Shown: positions 1 through 9,844, counted from the stretch's first letter. The stretch: 64,000 nucleotides of DNA from Halobacillus aidingensis (GCF_900104185.1 NZ_FNIZ01000001.1:1-64000), one strand, 5' to 3'. Made by a program: numbers and translations. Notes: generated by a model from the letters alone, not told the origin.

Positions 1-114
1 ATTTCCCTTTGCTTTAAGCAAATAAGATCCCTCAGAGACGATGAGGTTGATAGGTCCGAGGTGGAAGCGTGGTGACACGTGGAGCTGACGGATACTAATG
101 GATCGATGACTTAT
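1..114 (+). rRNA. 23S rRNA, 3' end only
   Basis: The first ~114 bases match the conserved 3' end of bacillar 23S rRNA, including the stretch reading GGAGCTGACGGATACTAAT followed by GATCGATGACTT. The rest of the gene lies outside the window. The 3' end is placed by pairing logic and family knowledge and is uncertain by a few bases. An AT-rich spacer of about 95 bases with a small hairpin (TTGAGG/CCTCAA, 181-197) separates it from 5S. Confidence 0.95.
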
Positions 115-208
115 CTATCTGATAAAAATCATTCGTGAAAAGATTGTACTCTTTCAAACAAGATGTTTCCTTATCCAGTTTTGAGGGTTCACCTCAAACT
201 TTATATTG

Positions 209-323
209 ATGTGGTGGTGAAGGCGAAGAGGTCACACCTGTTCCCATGCCGAACACAGCAGTTAAGCTCTTCAGCGCCGATGGTAGTCGGGTTTACCCCC
301 GTGAGAGTAGGACGCCGCCACAT
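209..323 (+). rRNA. 5S rRNA
   Basis: About 115 bases matching bacillar 5S rRNA. The core blocks GAAGAGGTCACACCTG, CCGAACACAGCAGTTAAGCTC and GCCGATGGTAGTCGG are present, and the 5' GTGGTGG pairs with the 3' CCGCCAC. It is the last gene of the rRNA operon. No tRNA genes follow; a strong terminator comes within 10 bases. Confidence 0.97.
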
Positions 324-330
324 CATACGA

Positions 331-368
331 TAACCCTTCAGGAATATCCCTGAAGGGTTATTTATTTA
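331..368 (+). terminator. rRNA operon intrinsic terminator
   Basis: A 12-base perfect stem (331-342 with 349-360) around a short AATAT-type loop is followed by TTTATTTA. It lies just after 5S rRNA and ends the operon. Confidence 0.9.
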
Positions 369-507
369 TGGATATTAGCAAAACATTTGATAGAATAATA
401 GTATACATAGGATTCATATGGTTTTAGAGCTGAGCCAACATATGAGCACATGTAAGGGAACTGAAATGGTGAATTGGGAGTTATTTATGAAAGGAAGGGT
501 GTAGGTA

Positions 508-777
508 ATGGCAGAATTGGTAAGGAAAAGGAATACGTTTTGGAATTGGAAGTATGCAGTAATGTTATTATTAATCCCGTTTGGTTTTTATTTAGTATCA
601 TTAAAGGAAGAAATCGGTTTTCTTCAACATATTTTCTTTGTAGGGATTATTGTATGGCTGGCATTTGTTGGAGTATTTGGGATCACCAACCGCTACGAAA
701 GGTTAAAAATGTATGGATTCTTATATTTATCTAGCAGTCTTCTTTTCGCTTATTTAGGACTTGTATTTATTTGGTAG
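508..777 (+). CDS. Small membrane protein of unknown function
   Basis: An 89-residue protein that I do not recognise. It is strongly hydrophobic, with about three predicted membrane segments (roughly residues 15-31, 40-59 and 68-88) separated by short charged turns. The ATG at 508 is supported by the purine-rich site AAGGAAGG (491-498) at a suitable distance. An overlapping +1-frame reading from 474 lacks such support and is treated as a shadow. It lies between the rRNA operon terminator and another small unknown gene. Confidence 0.6.
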   Translation: MAELVRKRNTFWNWKYAVMLLLIPFGFYLVSLKEEIGFLQHIFFVGIIVWLAFVGVFGITNRYERLKMYGFLYLSSSLLFAYLGLVFIW

Positions 778-844
778 AAATTCTTGAGTTTCTTAATATT
801 CCTCGTTATACTGAGTAAGAGAATGTATGTTCGGAGGGACCGAT

Positions 845-1084
845 ATGCAACTAGTGCGTTGGAGCCACTCGAGAAGGAAAATGGTCCGAGGGTATTTTGA
901 TAAGTTTCCGCATTCTACGGTTTATTTCAGACGAATTCGAAGGTTTTATATTGTGTATATGGTGGATTGGGATGAGGTTGATCCTTTTGTTTCTCAGGGG
1001 GATCGTGAAGAGATGCAGCATCTTATAAATGAGGAATTAGGTAGATTGAAAGAATATGAACAAAGAAAGTCGAGAAAGGGCTGA
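845..1084 (+). CDS. Small basic/acidic hypothetical protein
   Basis: A 79-residue protein of unknown function. The N-terminal half is rich in Arg and aromatic residues and the C-terminal half is acidic, ending in a Lys/Arg/Glu helix. An upstream in-frame ATG at 827 exists, but the ribosome site GGAGGG (833-838) lies downstream of it and 6 bases before the ATG at 845, so 845 is the better start. The stop codon falls in the loop of the downstream terminator. Confidence 0.6.
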   Translation: MQLVRWSHSRRKMVRGYFDKFPHSTVYFRRIRRFYIVYMVDWDEVDPFVSQGDREEMQHLINEELGRLKEYEQRKSRKG

Positions 1085-1104
1085 CCCTCTCTCGACTTCT
1101 TTTT
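1067..1104 (+). terminator. Intrinsic terminator of the 79-residue gene
   Basis: A 14-base stem with one mismatch (1067-1080 with 1085-1098) is followed by CTTTTT. It contains the stop codon of the gene at 845-1084. Confidence 0.85.
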
Positions 1105-1128
1105 ATTCTTCCAACCTTACTCATTTTT

Positions 1129-1498
1129 GCTCCCGGTTGCGGGAGACACAGTTTCGAAATAATTGGGGTTCGTTTGCTAAATTGAGCGTAAGGAAAGGTT
1201 GGGAAGCAACTCGCTTTCCAACCTTTCAGGAGAGAAACGACCCCCTATACTAATATGGGGGGTATTCCACTCCCACCCGGAAGCAGTCATAAAACGCTCT
1301 ATATCAATAATTCGCAAACAGAATGGGTGCTAATGAAGTTTATATCCCTTCCTTTTCCTTATACATACAAGGTGCTTATTCCGGAAGTGATTTCGAGTCA
1401 CTGACATGGTAAAGGGGCGTAGCGAAACTTTCCCCGCAGCCCAAGAATCGCACAAACATCTCGAAATCAAGTATTCAAGAAACCTGTAACTTAGTTTA
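1129..1498. repeat. Dispersed palindromic repeat, copy R1
   Basis: First of six related intergenic repeats. The left end (from 1129, GCTCCCGGTTGCGGGAGA...) and right end (1459-1498, containing CTCGAAATCAAGTATTCAAG) are inverted, diverged copies of the family ends. Inside is a shortened left arm (AAAGGTTGGGAAG against CTTTCCAACCTTTC, flanked by GGGGTTCGTTT-like sequence), then part of the right arm (GGTAAAGGGGCG ... CCCCGCAGCCC). It fills the gap between convergent genes. No protein is encoded. Confidence 0.75.
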
Positions 1499-1526
1499 AC
1501 AACGTATGGAAGCTAAAGATCTAAAG

Positions 1527-2786
1527 TTATGCCATCGCTTCCCATGCTGCGTGCATTCCTGCGACCCTGCCGGTGACCATGGCAGAGGTGATATTGTATC
1601 CACCTGTATAACCGTGGATATCAAGAATTTCCCCGCAGAAATAGAGGCGTTCCATAAGCTTGGATTGCATCGTGTTCGGGATGATCTCTTTTATTGAAAC
1701 ACCACCGCCTGTGACGAAGGCTTTTTCAATCGGCTGAGAGTCATGAACATGGACGTGGAATTTCTTTAACAATTGAGTGAAATTCCGCAACTTTTCGTTT
1801 GAGATGTTGGCAGATTTTTCATCAGGGGATATCTCAGATTTCTCAAGAACAAAATCAAGCAGTCGTTCTGGTACCATCCCTTTGATCACATTTCTAAAGG
1901 TTTTCTTTGAATGTTCTTCCATCATCTTTTGAAGTTTGTCTAATAAAACATTTTCTTTCTCATCAGGTAGAGCGTCAATTTCAATGGTTACAGGTCGGTG
2001 TCCTTTCATGAATTCTTTGACAACATATTGAGAGCACCTTAAAATGGCAGGCCCTGATAAGCCGAAGTGAGTAAACAACATGTCCATCCGGTGTGTAACG
2101 ATTTTTCTTCCTTTTTCATTTAACACAGAAACATCGACATCTCTTAGAGAAAGTCCTTGCAATGTCTTGTTTTTAATAAAAGAATCTTTGGAAAGAAGGG
2201 GAACCTCGGTCGGGAAAAGCTGGGTAATCGTATGGCCCGCTTTTTTTGCCCATGCATATCCATCTCCAGTGGAGCCTGTATGGGGCACAGCTTTACCACC
2301 TACAGCCAGTATCAGTGATCGGGTCAATATCTTCTCCTTAGACTTCAATATGACTTGGTGCTCGTTATCTCCATAATGGATGGCCTCGACGGGAGTTTCT
2401 TTACGAACTTCAATATTCAATTCTTCCATACGATTTAAAAGGGCTTGAACTACATCTTTGGCCTTGTTACTGACAGGAAACATTCGTCCGTGATCTTCTT
2501 CTTTCAAACCTACACCGAGTCCTTCGAAGAAATCGATGATGTCATAATTGTTGAAAACAGAGAAAGGGCTGTATAAAAACTTTCCATTTCCCGGGATATG
2601 TTTGATCACTTCATCTTCTGGAAGGCGGTTGGTGACGTTACACCGTCCTCCTCCCGATATGGCAAGCTTTGTTCCTAGTTTTTTTCCTTTATCAATCAGC
2701 AGAGTGTCGACACCTTGCTCGGCTGCAGCAATAGCAGCCATGAGTCCTGAAGGCCCTCCACCAATAACTGTTACTTGGTAAGTCAT
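1527..2786 (-). CDS. ytfP: FAD-dependent oxidoreductase, HI0933/YtfP family
   Basis: A 419-residue flavoprotein of the HI0933-like family. The exact substrate of this family is not established. The N-terminus carries the dinucleotide-binding GGGPSG motif (about residues 9-14), followed by the [18 protein letters not shown] block. The C-terminus has the family signature around [15 protein letters not shown]. The start is set at 2786 because AAAGGAAG lies about 7 bases upstream and the protein then begins like its relatives. An ATG at 2810 would add 8 residues. It is divergent from murJ, as in B. subtilis. Confidence 0.9.
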   Translation of the reverse strand: MTYQVTVIGGGPSGLMAAIAAAEQGVDTLLIDKGKKLGTKLAISGGGRCNVTNRLPEDEVIKHIPGNGKFLYSPFSVFNNYDIIDFFEGLGVGLKEEDHGRMFPVSNKAKDVVQALLNRMEELNIEVRKETPVEAIHYGDNEHQVILKSKEKILTRSLILAVGGKAVPHTGSTGDGYAWAKKAGHTITQLFPTEVPLLSKDSFIKNKTLQGLSLRDVDVSVLNEKGRKIVTHRMDMLFTHFGLSGPAILRCSQYVVKEFMKGHRPVTIEIDALPDEKENVLLDKLQKMMEEHSKKTFRNVIKGMVPERLLDFVLEKSEISPDEKSANISNEKLRNFTQLLKKFHVHVHDSQPIEKAFVTGGGVSIKEIIPNTMQSKLMERLYFCGEILDIHGYTGGYNITSAMVTGRVAGMHAAWEAMA

Positions 2787-2889
2787 GGATGTCTTCCTTT
2801 CTTGGGTCATTCGTTCCTTGTTCTTCCTTTATCTATGATAAAATAGATGAGGTCGATTCTACAATAAAATTGAAGGTGAAAAGCGAATT

Positions 2890-4497
2890 ATGTCAAAGAT
2901 ACTTAAAGGTACGATGTTATTAACGGCCGGAACATTTTTGTCAAAGTTTCTAGGAATGATTTATACCGTTCCGTTTGAAAATATGGTAGGTACGGAAGGA
3001 ACAGATCTATTTTCGATTGCTTACGTTCCCTACAGCATATTACTTAGTCTTTCCAGTTTGGGGGTACCTGTAGCTGTCTCCAAGTTTGTTTCAAAGTATA
3101 ACTCTTTGGGAGACTATGAAACAGGTCGTAAAATGTTAAAAGCTGGTCTGACTCTTATGTCCATTACTGGTGTATTAGCATTCTTGATTTTATTCTTTTC
3201 TGCAGAGCAGGTGGCTGCATGGACGATTGGTGAAAACTCTGATCGACTTGGACATGCCACAATGGTCATACAAATGGTCAGCTTTGCACTGCTTGTGATT
3301 CCGCCTATGAGTATTACGAGGGGATTCTTCCAAGGGCATGAATCCATGGCGCCTACAGCTGTTTCACAGGTCATTGAACAAATTGTAAGAATTGTGTTCT
3401 TGCTTGTTTCTGTTTTTATTATTGTTCAAGTCTTACAAGGGCCTATTCCTCAAGCGGTCGGTTTTGCAACGTTTGCCGCATTCATTGGTGGAATTGCTTC
3501 TTGTATCGTCCTTTATTGGTATTGGAGAAAGCGAAAACCGTTCTTGGATCGCCAGTTAGAGGCCCAGGAGTACACATATGGTTTGTCCAACAAGGAAATG
3601 TTCCAAGAGTTATTCGCCTATGCAGGCCCATTCATCTTAGTGGGGATTGCTACACCATTGTATCAGCTTGTCGATCAGTTTACGTTAGAGAAAGCAATCA
3701 AAGCCTCTGGATTGGAGTATAACAATGCTTTTTCGATTATCAATTTCCTGAGTCATAAATTAATTATGATTCCGGTCACATTAGGACTTGGATTATCGTT
3801 AGCATTGTTACCAGCGATCACTCAGGCTTTTACTAAAAATGAGATGAATCGTCTGAATCACCAGATTAACCAGGCACTACAAATCGTCGCCTTATTGATC
3901 ATCCCAGCTGTCGTCGGTCTTTCAGTTGTAGCTTTTGAGGCCTATGGTACATTTTATGGGATTGAGGAGCTCGAATATCGGGGAGATCTATTGCGCTGGT
4001 ATGCGCCAGTAGGATTGTTCCTGGCCTTATATACAGTAACTTCATCCATCCTACAAGGGATCAATAAACAGAATTTTGCTGTCATAAGTCTTGGGACAGG
4101 AATTCTACTAAAACTGGGACTGAACTGGTGGCTCATTCAACTATTTGGAGCAAAAGGAGCGATCATTGCCACAGGCATCGGTGTTGCTGCATCGGTTATC
4201 CTTAACTTTGGACGTATTTTCACTTCCATTGAATTTTCTTACCAACAGTTGTTTAAGAGGACGTTGCTTGTTCTGATTTTGACAACGATCATGGCCATTG
4301 TCGTGCTCTTTATCAAATGGGTGCTTGGCTTCATTTTAGATCCGATGGAAAGTAGACTGGATGCACTGATCGTTCTGTTCTTCAGTATAGGTGCTGGAGG
4401 TCTTGTTTACCTGTGGTTAACCTATCAGACAACATTGCTCGAGCGTGTCTTAGGTGAGCGTGTTCGTGTACTGGATAGATTTTTAAAAAGAGGATAA
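2890..4497 (+). CDS. murJ: Lipid II flippase MurJ (YtgP), MOP superfamily
   Basis: A 535-residue polytopic membrane protein of the MVF/MOP exporter superfamily, with about 14 predicted membrane helices. It starts with a typical polysaccharide-flippase N-terminus (KGTMLLTAGTFLSKFLGMIY). B. subtilis YtgP, the orthologue at this position, is a MurJ that flips the peptidoglycan precursor lipid II across the membrane. The context also agrees: divergent ytfP upstream and an RsuA-type pseudouridine synthase 18 bases downstream, probably cotranscribed. The paralogous spore protein SpoVB is an alternative, but synteny favours MurJ. Confidence 0.88.
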   Translation: MSKILKGTMLLTAGTFLSKFLGMIYTVPFENMVGTEGTDLFSIAYVPYSILLSLSSLGVPVAVSKFVSKYNSLGDYETGRKMLKAGLTLMSITGVLAFLILFFSAEQVAAWTIGENSDRLGHATMVIQMVSFALLVIPPMSITRGFFQGHESMAPTAVSQVIEQIVRIVFLLVSVFIIVQVLQGPIPQAVGFATFAAFIGGIASCIVLYWYWRKRKPFLDRQLEAQEYTYGLSNKEMFQELFAYAGPFILVGIATPLYQLVDQFTLEKAIKASGLEYNNAFSIINFLSHKLIMIPVTLGLGLSLALLPAITQAFTKNEMNRLNHQINQALQIVALLIIPAVVGLSVVAFEAYGTFYGIEELEYRGDLLRWYAPVGLFLALYTVTSSILQGINKQNFAVISLGTGILLKLGLNWWLIQLFGAKGAIIATGIGVAASVILNFGRIFTSIEFSYQQLFKRTLLVLILTTIMAIVVLFIKWVLGFILDPMESRLDALIVLFFSIGAGGLVYLWLTYQTTLLERVLGERVRVLDRFLKRG

Positions 4498-4515
4498 AAG
4501 GAGATTTGGTCCAGG

Positions 4516-5241
4516 ATGAGAATTGATAAACTTTTAGCCAACATGGGTTATGGTACGAGAAAAGAAGTGAAAACACTTTTGAAGGGCGGAAACGTACGAA
4601 TCAATGGCAACCCTGAGAAAAGTCCGAAAACCCACGTAAATCCTGATGAAGATCTGGTCACGGTGATGGGGGAAGAAGTAGAGTATAGAGAATACATCTA
4701 TTTGATGATGAACAAACCAGGCGATTTGATTTCTGCGACGGAAGATGCGCATGATCCAACGGTGATTGATATTTTGCAGCCCGAGGACCAGGTATTTGAC
4801 CCGTTCCCTGTTGGCAGACTGGATAAGGATACAGAGGGGTTGTTGTTGATCACGAATGATGGACAACTTAATCATCGACTAACCTCTCCTAAAAAAGATG
4901 TAGGGAAGACTTACTTCGCTGTCATCGATGGAAAAGTAACAGAAGAAGATGTGAGGAAATTCTCTGAAGGAGTCACTCTGGATGATGGATATCAGACCAA
5001 GCCAGGGAAATTGGTCATTCTCGAATCTGACGATGTTTCCGAAATAGAGTTGACCATCACGGAAGGGAAATTTCATCAGGTGAAACGCATGTTTGAAGCC
5101 GTTGATAAAAAGGTGACTTATCTTAAAAGGGTGATGATCGGCGAACTTGGGCTGGATGAAGATCTTGACCTTGGCGAGTACAGAGAGCTGACAGATGAAG
5201 AAATTGACTATTTGATGGGAATCACAAACTTAGAACAGTAG
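4516..5241 (+). CDS. ytzG: Ribosomal small-subunit pseudouridine synthase, RsuA family
   Basis: A 241-residue protein with an N-terminal S4 RNA-binding domain (about residues 1-60) and a pseudouridine synthase domain. The catalytic aspartate is D103 in GRLDKDTEGLL, and the family motif FHQVKRMFEAV follows. By homology it isomerises a uridine in 16S rRNA (position 516 in E. coli numbering). It follows murJ by 18 bases, so the two are likely one transcript. The ATG at 4516 is preceded by AAGGAGA at slightly long spacing. Confidence 0.9.
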   Translation: MRIDKLLANMGYGTRKEVKTLLKGGNVRINGNPEKSPKTHVNPDEDLVTVMGEEVEYREYIYLMMNKPGDLISATEDAHDPTVIDILQPEDQVFDPFPVGRLDKDTEGLLLITNDGQLNHRLTSPKKDVGKTYFAVIDGKVTEEDVRKFSEGVTLDDGYQTKPGKLVILESDDVSEIELTITEGKFHQVKRMFEAVDKKVTYLKRVMIGELGLDEDLDLGEYRELTDEEIDYLMGITNLEQ

Positions 5242-5264
5242 ACAACTTTGAATGATCAACCAAA

Positions 5265-5294
5265 AAAACACCCGGAATCTTTTCCGGGTGTCAT
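5265..5294 (-). terminator. Intrinsic terminator for ytzE, between convergent genes
   Basis: A 10-base perfect stem (5268-5277 with 5282-5291). On the minus strand it is followed by seven Ts, so it serves mainly ytzE. On the plus strand the T-run is poor, but the hairpin may still help end the murJ-ytzG transcript. Confidence 0.85.
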
Positions 5295-5309
5295 CTATAT
5301 CCTCATCTT

Positions 5310-5528
5310 CTATGATATTTTGACTTTCTTTTCAGTGATTGTCCATTTTCCACGGTGCGGACTTGATACAAGCCCGTTGTATTCCAAAATGCTTAAGTCC
5401 CTCTGCATAGTACGGTCAGTGATACCGAACTCGTCTGCTAACTCATTAGTCGATACTGTTCCCCGGTCTCTAATATAGAGGTAAACAGCTTTGATCCGAT
5501 TGAGCATGCGGGATGATGGATGATTCAA
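5310..5528 (-). CDS. ytzE: DeoR-type helix-turn-helix protein YtzE
   Basis: A 72-residue protein that is almost entirely a DeoR-family winged helix-turn-helix: recognition region around VSTNELADEFGITDRTMQRDLSILEYNGLV, then a short wing. It lacks the sugar-phosphate sensor domain of full DeoR regulators, as YtzE proteins do. It starts with TTG at 5528. The start is supported by AAGGAG eight bases upstream and no competing ATG until residue 8. The target is unknown. Confidence 0.85.
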   Translation of the reverse strand: MNHPSSRMLNRIKAVYLYIRDRGTVSTNELADEFGITDRTMQRDLSILEYNGLVSSPHRGKWTITEKKVKIS

Positions 5529-5691
5529 AAAACCACTCCTTAATCGTCATTGTATGGAACTTGTGGTGCATGTGAATCTCTGAAGTTGGTTTCATTCTAC
5601 AATAATGAGACGGAACGTGCTACTATAATCGTTTTAATTTACAGATTATTCATCTAATTTACAAAATATTAAAAGTTAGGAGGCTGGTACT

Positions 5692-6711
5692 ATGATTTTA
5701 CTTCGGAAGATTTTCTTGAAAATGGTAAGAGTAAACAATACTGTACTGTTTACTGCGAGCGCTCTTCTTATTCTTGTTTCCAGTATTTTAATCGTTGTTG
5801 TAGAAAATGATACTTTCCCAACTCTTTTTGATGGTTTCTGGTGGGTGATGACAACGGTTACAACTGTAGGTTATGGGGACTATTTTCCGGTGACGGTGGC
5901 AGGACGTTCCATTGCGATACTATTATATGTCATAGGTATTGGACTTATTGGTATTGTGATAGGAAAAATTATTGATGGCCTAGCCATTTTTCGAAAAAAA
6001 CGACTGGAAGGTGATATTGTGTATAAAGATAGTGGTCATTTCGTTATTATTGGATGGTCTCAAAAAGCCCATTTTGCGGTAAAGGAAATGATGGAAACAA
6101 ATAAGGAATGCAATATTGTCATCATAGATCAATTAAAAGAAGCTCCGATTCTTACAGAAAATATCCACTACATAAAAGGCGAGGCTTCGGACGAAGATAC
6201 GTTAGAAAAGGCGAACATTTCTCAAGCAAAAGCCGTTCTTATATTTGCCGATGAGCGAATGGGCAATGAACAAATGACAGATGGGAAAACTCTCTTAATT
6301 GCTTCTTCTATTGAAACGGTAGCACCCAATGTTCATACCATTGCAGAAATTATGGAAGAAAAACATGTGAAAAATTTCAAACATGCCCAAATCGATGAAT
6401 TCATCGTTTCCAATGAAACGATTTCTTCCCTTGCCGTCCGTTCAGCTTTCAGAAAAGGTGTCTCCGGCATCTATGGACAGTTGCTTAAGAGATCGGTGGG
6501 AGAAGACTTATATTATATTCCGAAAAAAGGGAACTGGAGAACATATCGGGATGCTTTTCAGTCTTTACTTGATAATGGTGCGACTTTAATTGCTGATCGG
6601 AATGATCTAACCATCAATCGCAAATTGGATGAATCTATACCGGATGGGGCAGAGTTATATGCTGTATGTGACAAACCGACATATGAAAAAATTCTAAGTA
6701 AAGGAGAATGA
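5692..6711 (+). CDS. Two-transmembrane potassium channel with RCK domain (YugO-like)
   Basis: A 339-residue potassium channel. Two membrane helices (about 18-38 and 71-91) flank a pore loop with the selectivity filter TVGYGD (58-63). A cytosolic RCK/TrkA-N domain follows from about residue 115, with the nucleotide-fold motif HFVIIGW. The layout is that of MthK and B. subtilis YugO, which moves K+ out of the cell. The ATG at 5692 follows a strong AGGAGG. Its stop overlaps the first possible pepV start, and the two share an AAGGAG that lies inside this gene, so they are probably coupled. Confidence 0.88.
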   Translation: MILLRKIFLKMVRVNNTVLFTASALLILVSSILIVVVENDTFPTLFDGFWWVMTTVTTVGYGDYFPVTVAGRSIAILLYVIGIGLIGIVIGKIIDGLAIFRKKRLEGDIVYKDSGHFVIIGWSQKAHFAVKEMMETNKECNIVIIDQLKEAPILTENIHYIKGEASDEDTLEKANISQAKAVLIFADERMGNEQMTDGKTLLIASSIETVAPNVHTIAEIMEEKHVKNFKHAQIDEFIVSNETISSLAVRSAFRKGVSGIYGQLLKRSVGEDLYYIPKKGNWRTYRDAFQSLLDNGATLIADRNDLTINRKLDESIPDGAELYAVCDKPTYEKILSKGE

Positions 6712-6713
6712 GT

Positions 6714-8089
6714 ATGGACTTTCATACGTTGAGTAAGAATTACGAAAAGGAATATTTAGAGAACGTGATGGAGTTGTTGAAAATTCCGAGTGTTTACGAA
6801 GAAGATCCTGTGTATCCCTATGGAAAACCTATTCATGATGCTTTGGAAAAAATGCTGAGTATTGGGGAAGAAGATGGATTTATTACTAAGAATGTAGATG
6901 GACATGGCGGCCACATTGAATTTGGGGATGGTGATGAAATCATTGGTGTTCTTGGCCATTTGGATGTTGTGCCGGCAGGAGCCGGTTGGACCACCCCCCC
7001 CCTTTTGAACCGACCATAAGGGACGGCAAGTTATACGCCCGTGGTGCTCAAGATGATAAAGGGCCTGTGATGGCTGCCTACATCGCTATGAAACTTTTAA
7101 AAGAACAAGGGTTTGAACCTAAGAAAACAATTCGTTTAATTCTTGGTACCGACGAAGAGCGAGACTGGAAGGGAATCGATTATTATTTTAAGAAGGAGAC
7201 GATGCCTTCTCTAGGCTTCACTCCCGATGCATCCTTTCCGGTCATTCATGCTGAAAAAGGATTGTTAGACAGCTACATCACCTATACGCTACCTGAAAAT
7301 GAGGGAGAAACAAAGGTAATCTCCGTGCAAGGTGGAGACCGTTTAAATATGGTCCCTGATGAGGCAGCGGCATGGATTGAATCTCCCCTGAATATATACG
7401 AGGTTTTTAACGAATATCTAGCCCAACACAAGCTTGAGGGGACAGTAAAGTCTACAGGCGGACAATATGAGGTGAAAGTGAAAGGCATTGCCGTGCATGC
7501 AAGCAAACCAGAAGAAGGACAGAATGCCATTACAGCCTTATTACGTTTTCTACAATCCCTTCCGCTAAATGATGAGTACGAATTATTTATACAAAATATG
7601 TTTAAGGCCTTTGAATCTACAGGTGGGGAAGGTTTAAATGTAAAGCAAATGGATGAAGTTTCCGGATCTCTCACTTCAAACCTCGGGTCGATTGCGATGG
7701 ATGAGCATACCTGTAAGCTTGGTTTCAACCTTAGGTATCCTGTGAGTGCAGATTATTTAGCCGTTGATCAGAAATTAAAAGATCTCGCTGCAAAAAATGA
7801 GGGCACGTATGAAGTCTTCGACCATCTAGCATCGATTCACCTTGAAAAGGACCATCCGTTTGTCACCACATTGCTTTCTGTTTATAACAACGTCACTGGT
7901 GAAGAAGCGAAAGCGAAGACGATGGGAGGGGCGACCTATGCGAGAGCCCTTGATGCAGGCGTTGCTTTCGGGGCCTTATTTGATGATAGCCCGGATACGG
8001 CTCACCAAAGGGACGAACATGTAAGAATTTCAGATATGATCAAGGCCATTGAAATCTATGCCGAAAGTCTATATGCATTGACAAGATAA
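6714..8089 (+). pseudogene. pepV: Dipeptidase PepV, frameshifted at a poly-C tract
   Basis: Encodes an M20-family dinuclear zinc dipeptidase (PepV) in two frames. The N-terminal part runs 6714-7019 and includes the metal motif GHLDVVPAG. The rest runs in another frame to 8089 with GAQDDKGPV, GTDEERDW and the C-terminal HQRDEHV block. The frames meet at nine Cs (6994-7002). Seven Cs would restore the expected WTTPPFEP, so the tract is +2 (or -1). All other domains are intact, so this is a recent mutation, a slippage-controlled gene or a sequencing error. The start is ATG 6714, seven bases after AAGGAG; ATG 6708 is too close. Confidence 0.85.
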
Positions 8090-8107
8090 AGAAAGAGGGA
8101 CCACGTA

Positions 8108-9289
8108 ATGTCCGAACCTTCCACGGAGAAAACATATCGCTTTATTCAGATGTTTTACTTTTTTACTTTTTTTGCCTTCGGTTCGATTTTTCCTCTATTA
8201 TCTGTCTTTTTAGAAGAGGAAAAAGGGCTGAATCACACACAAATCGGCATCGTTATCGCAGCCCTCCCCCTGGTCACCATTTTTGTACAACCGGTTTGGG
8301 GGATGCTGAGTGATTATACAAGGAATCCTAAACGGTTGTTAATGATCGCTTCCATTTTCGCTTCCGTGCTGGGAATCTTTTATCCCTGGCTGCAATTGTT
8401 CCCCGTCCTCTTACTAGGCATCATTTGTATCGCATTGTTTCAATCAGGGATCGTTCCTTTGTCTGACAGCTTATCATTGAATTTTGTCCAACGGAATGGA
8501 AAGGAATATGGTAACATCCGCCTTTGGGGAGCCGTTGGTTTCGCTGTGGCTGTATTTGTTTTAGGACGTTTGACAGAAGCGACTGGTTCAATGAATTGGA
8601 TTTTTTATTCTTTTTCATTAGGATTACTGCTCGCTTTACTGACTTTATTTGAATTTCCAAAGCGCGCCGATGAGGTGACGGTTTCCTTTAGAGAGGGATT
8701 AAAGACCTTAATTAAAGAAAAGCCATTCCTGCTTTTTCTTGTATCTAACTTTCTCATCTTTGGTCCTGTCTTAGCGAATAATTATTATTTTGGTACGTTT
8801 ATATTAGTTGTAGGAGGGACGCTTTCAGGGGTAGGACTTGCCTTTCTGCTTGCCGCTGGAAGTGAAGCACCATTCATGAAGTTCGCTCAAATGGTCATCA
8901 ATCGTTTTGGCGTTGTATTTATTATCATTTTCAGTGCATCGGTCTCTTGTTTAAGATGGTTGTTTTATTATTTTGAACCCTCTAGTACAGTCGTCTACGC
9001 AACGACGATTGCCCAGGGGGTTTCCGTGGGACTCTACATACCCGCTGCTCTCATCCTGGTTCGGGAACTGGCGCCGGACGATGTAAGGGCTACGGCTGTG
9101 GGCTTATATTCAGCTGTCGGAAACGGACTTGGGAATGCTTGTTTTACATTCGTTGGAGGATTGGTGATTGATCTTTATAGTGTGTCGTTCATGTATGGTG
9201 TGTTTTCTTTCATGACTTTTATAGGAATCATCATTCTTCTGGTCGTTAATAAAATGGTTCAACCTGAAATGAAGGGGCGTATGGCATGA
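8108..9289 (+). CDS. Major facilitator superfamily transporter (MFS_1-like)
   Basis: A 393-residue membrane protein with about 12 predicted helices and the MFS loop-2/3 motif in a form close to GMLSDYTRNPKRL. It resembles the nucleoside-symporter/3-phenylpropionate-like MFS branch (B. subtilis YwbF-type). The substrate cannot be told from sequence. It starts 18 bases after pepV, and its stop overlaps the thpR start by four bases (ATGA), so it is in the same operon. Confidence 0.85.
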   Translation: MSEPSTEKTYRFIQMFYFFTFFAFGSIFPLLSVFLEEEKGLNHTQIGIVIAALPLVTIFVQPVWGMLSDYTRNPKRLLMIASIFASVLGIFYPWLQLFPVLLLGIICIALFQSGIVPLSDSLSLNFVQRNGKEYGNIRLWGAVGFAVAVFVLGRLTEATGSMNWIFYSFSLGLLLALLTLFEFPKRADEVTVSFREGLKTLIKEKPFLLFLVSNFLIFGPVLANNYYFGTFILVVGGTLSGVGLAFLLAAGSEAPFMKFAQMVINRFGVVFIIIFSASVSCLRWLFYYFEPSSTVVYATTIAQGVSVGLYIPAALILVRELAPDDVRATAVGLYSAVGNGLGNACFTFVGGLVIDLYSVSFMYGVFSFMTFIGIIILLVVNKMVQPEMKGRMA

Positions 9290-9843
9290 GTCATTATTTT
9301 ATTGGTATAAAAGTCCATTCTGAGATTAGTGAAAAATTGATGAACTGGCAATCCATTCTGAGAGAGACAATGAACTATAAAGATTGGACGGCGAAAGCAG
9401 ATTTGCATGTCACATTAAAGTTTCTCGGTAGTTGTTCCGATGAAAGGATTGAACGATATGTCCAACGTTTGAAAAATGAAAGCTGGCCTTCTGAGTATTC
9501 TTTAACTGTGGGTCCGGCTGGTTGTTTCGGTGATCAGGAGCGACCGAGGGTTTTCCATGCACAAGTGGAGAAGGCACCTTCCTTATTGGAAACAAAAGAA
9601 AAAGTGGATGGGATTGGTGAAAAGTTAGGTTTTCAAAAGGAAAAACGCGAGTTCAATCCCCATATCACATTAGCGAAAAAGCAGGCAGAAGGGGTCTCCC
9701 CATTAATGGAGGCTTCCGAGGCCTCTACCCTTTTTGAAACGTATGAAATGGTCGTGAACGAATTTTCCATTTTCCGAATCCATCCTGGAAAGCATCCAAA
9801 GTATGAAACAGTTGCGACGATTAAAGGTGGTCAGAAGATTTAA
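9286..9843 (+). CDS. thpR: RNA 2',3'-cyclic phosphodiesterase ThpR (YtlP)
   Basis: A 185-residue member of the 2H phosphoesterase superfamily. The two catalytic HxT motifs are visible: HVT at residues 41-43 (HVTLKFLG) and HIT at 126-128 (PHITLAKK). The family hydrolyses 2',3'-cyclic phosphates on RNA to 2'-phosphates; the enzyme was first described as a 2'-5' RNA ligase. The ATG overlaps the stop of the upstream transporter (ATGA), which suggests translational coupling. Confidence 0.92.
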   Translation: MSHYFIGIKVHSEISEKLMNWQSILRETMNYKDWTAKADLHVTLKFLGSCSDERIERYVQRLKNESWPSEYSLTVGPAGCFGDQERPRVFHAQVEKAPSLLETKEKVDGIGEKLGFQKEKREFNPHITLAKKQAEGVSPLMEASEASTLFETYEMVVNEFSIFRIHPGKHPKYETVATIKGGQKI

Positions 9844-9844
9844 T

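Noticed and set aside
6986-8089. Second pepV piece as an independent gene starting at TTG 6986
   Set aside because: The TTG lies inside the conserved first half with no ribosome site. The protein would lack the first metal ligands. It is the downstream half of a frameshifted gene.
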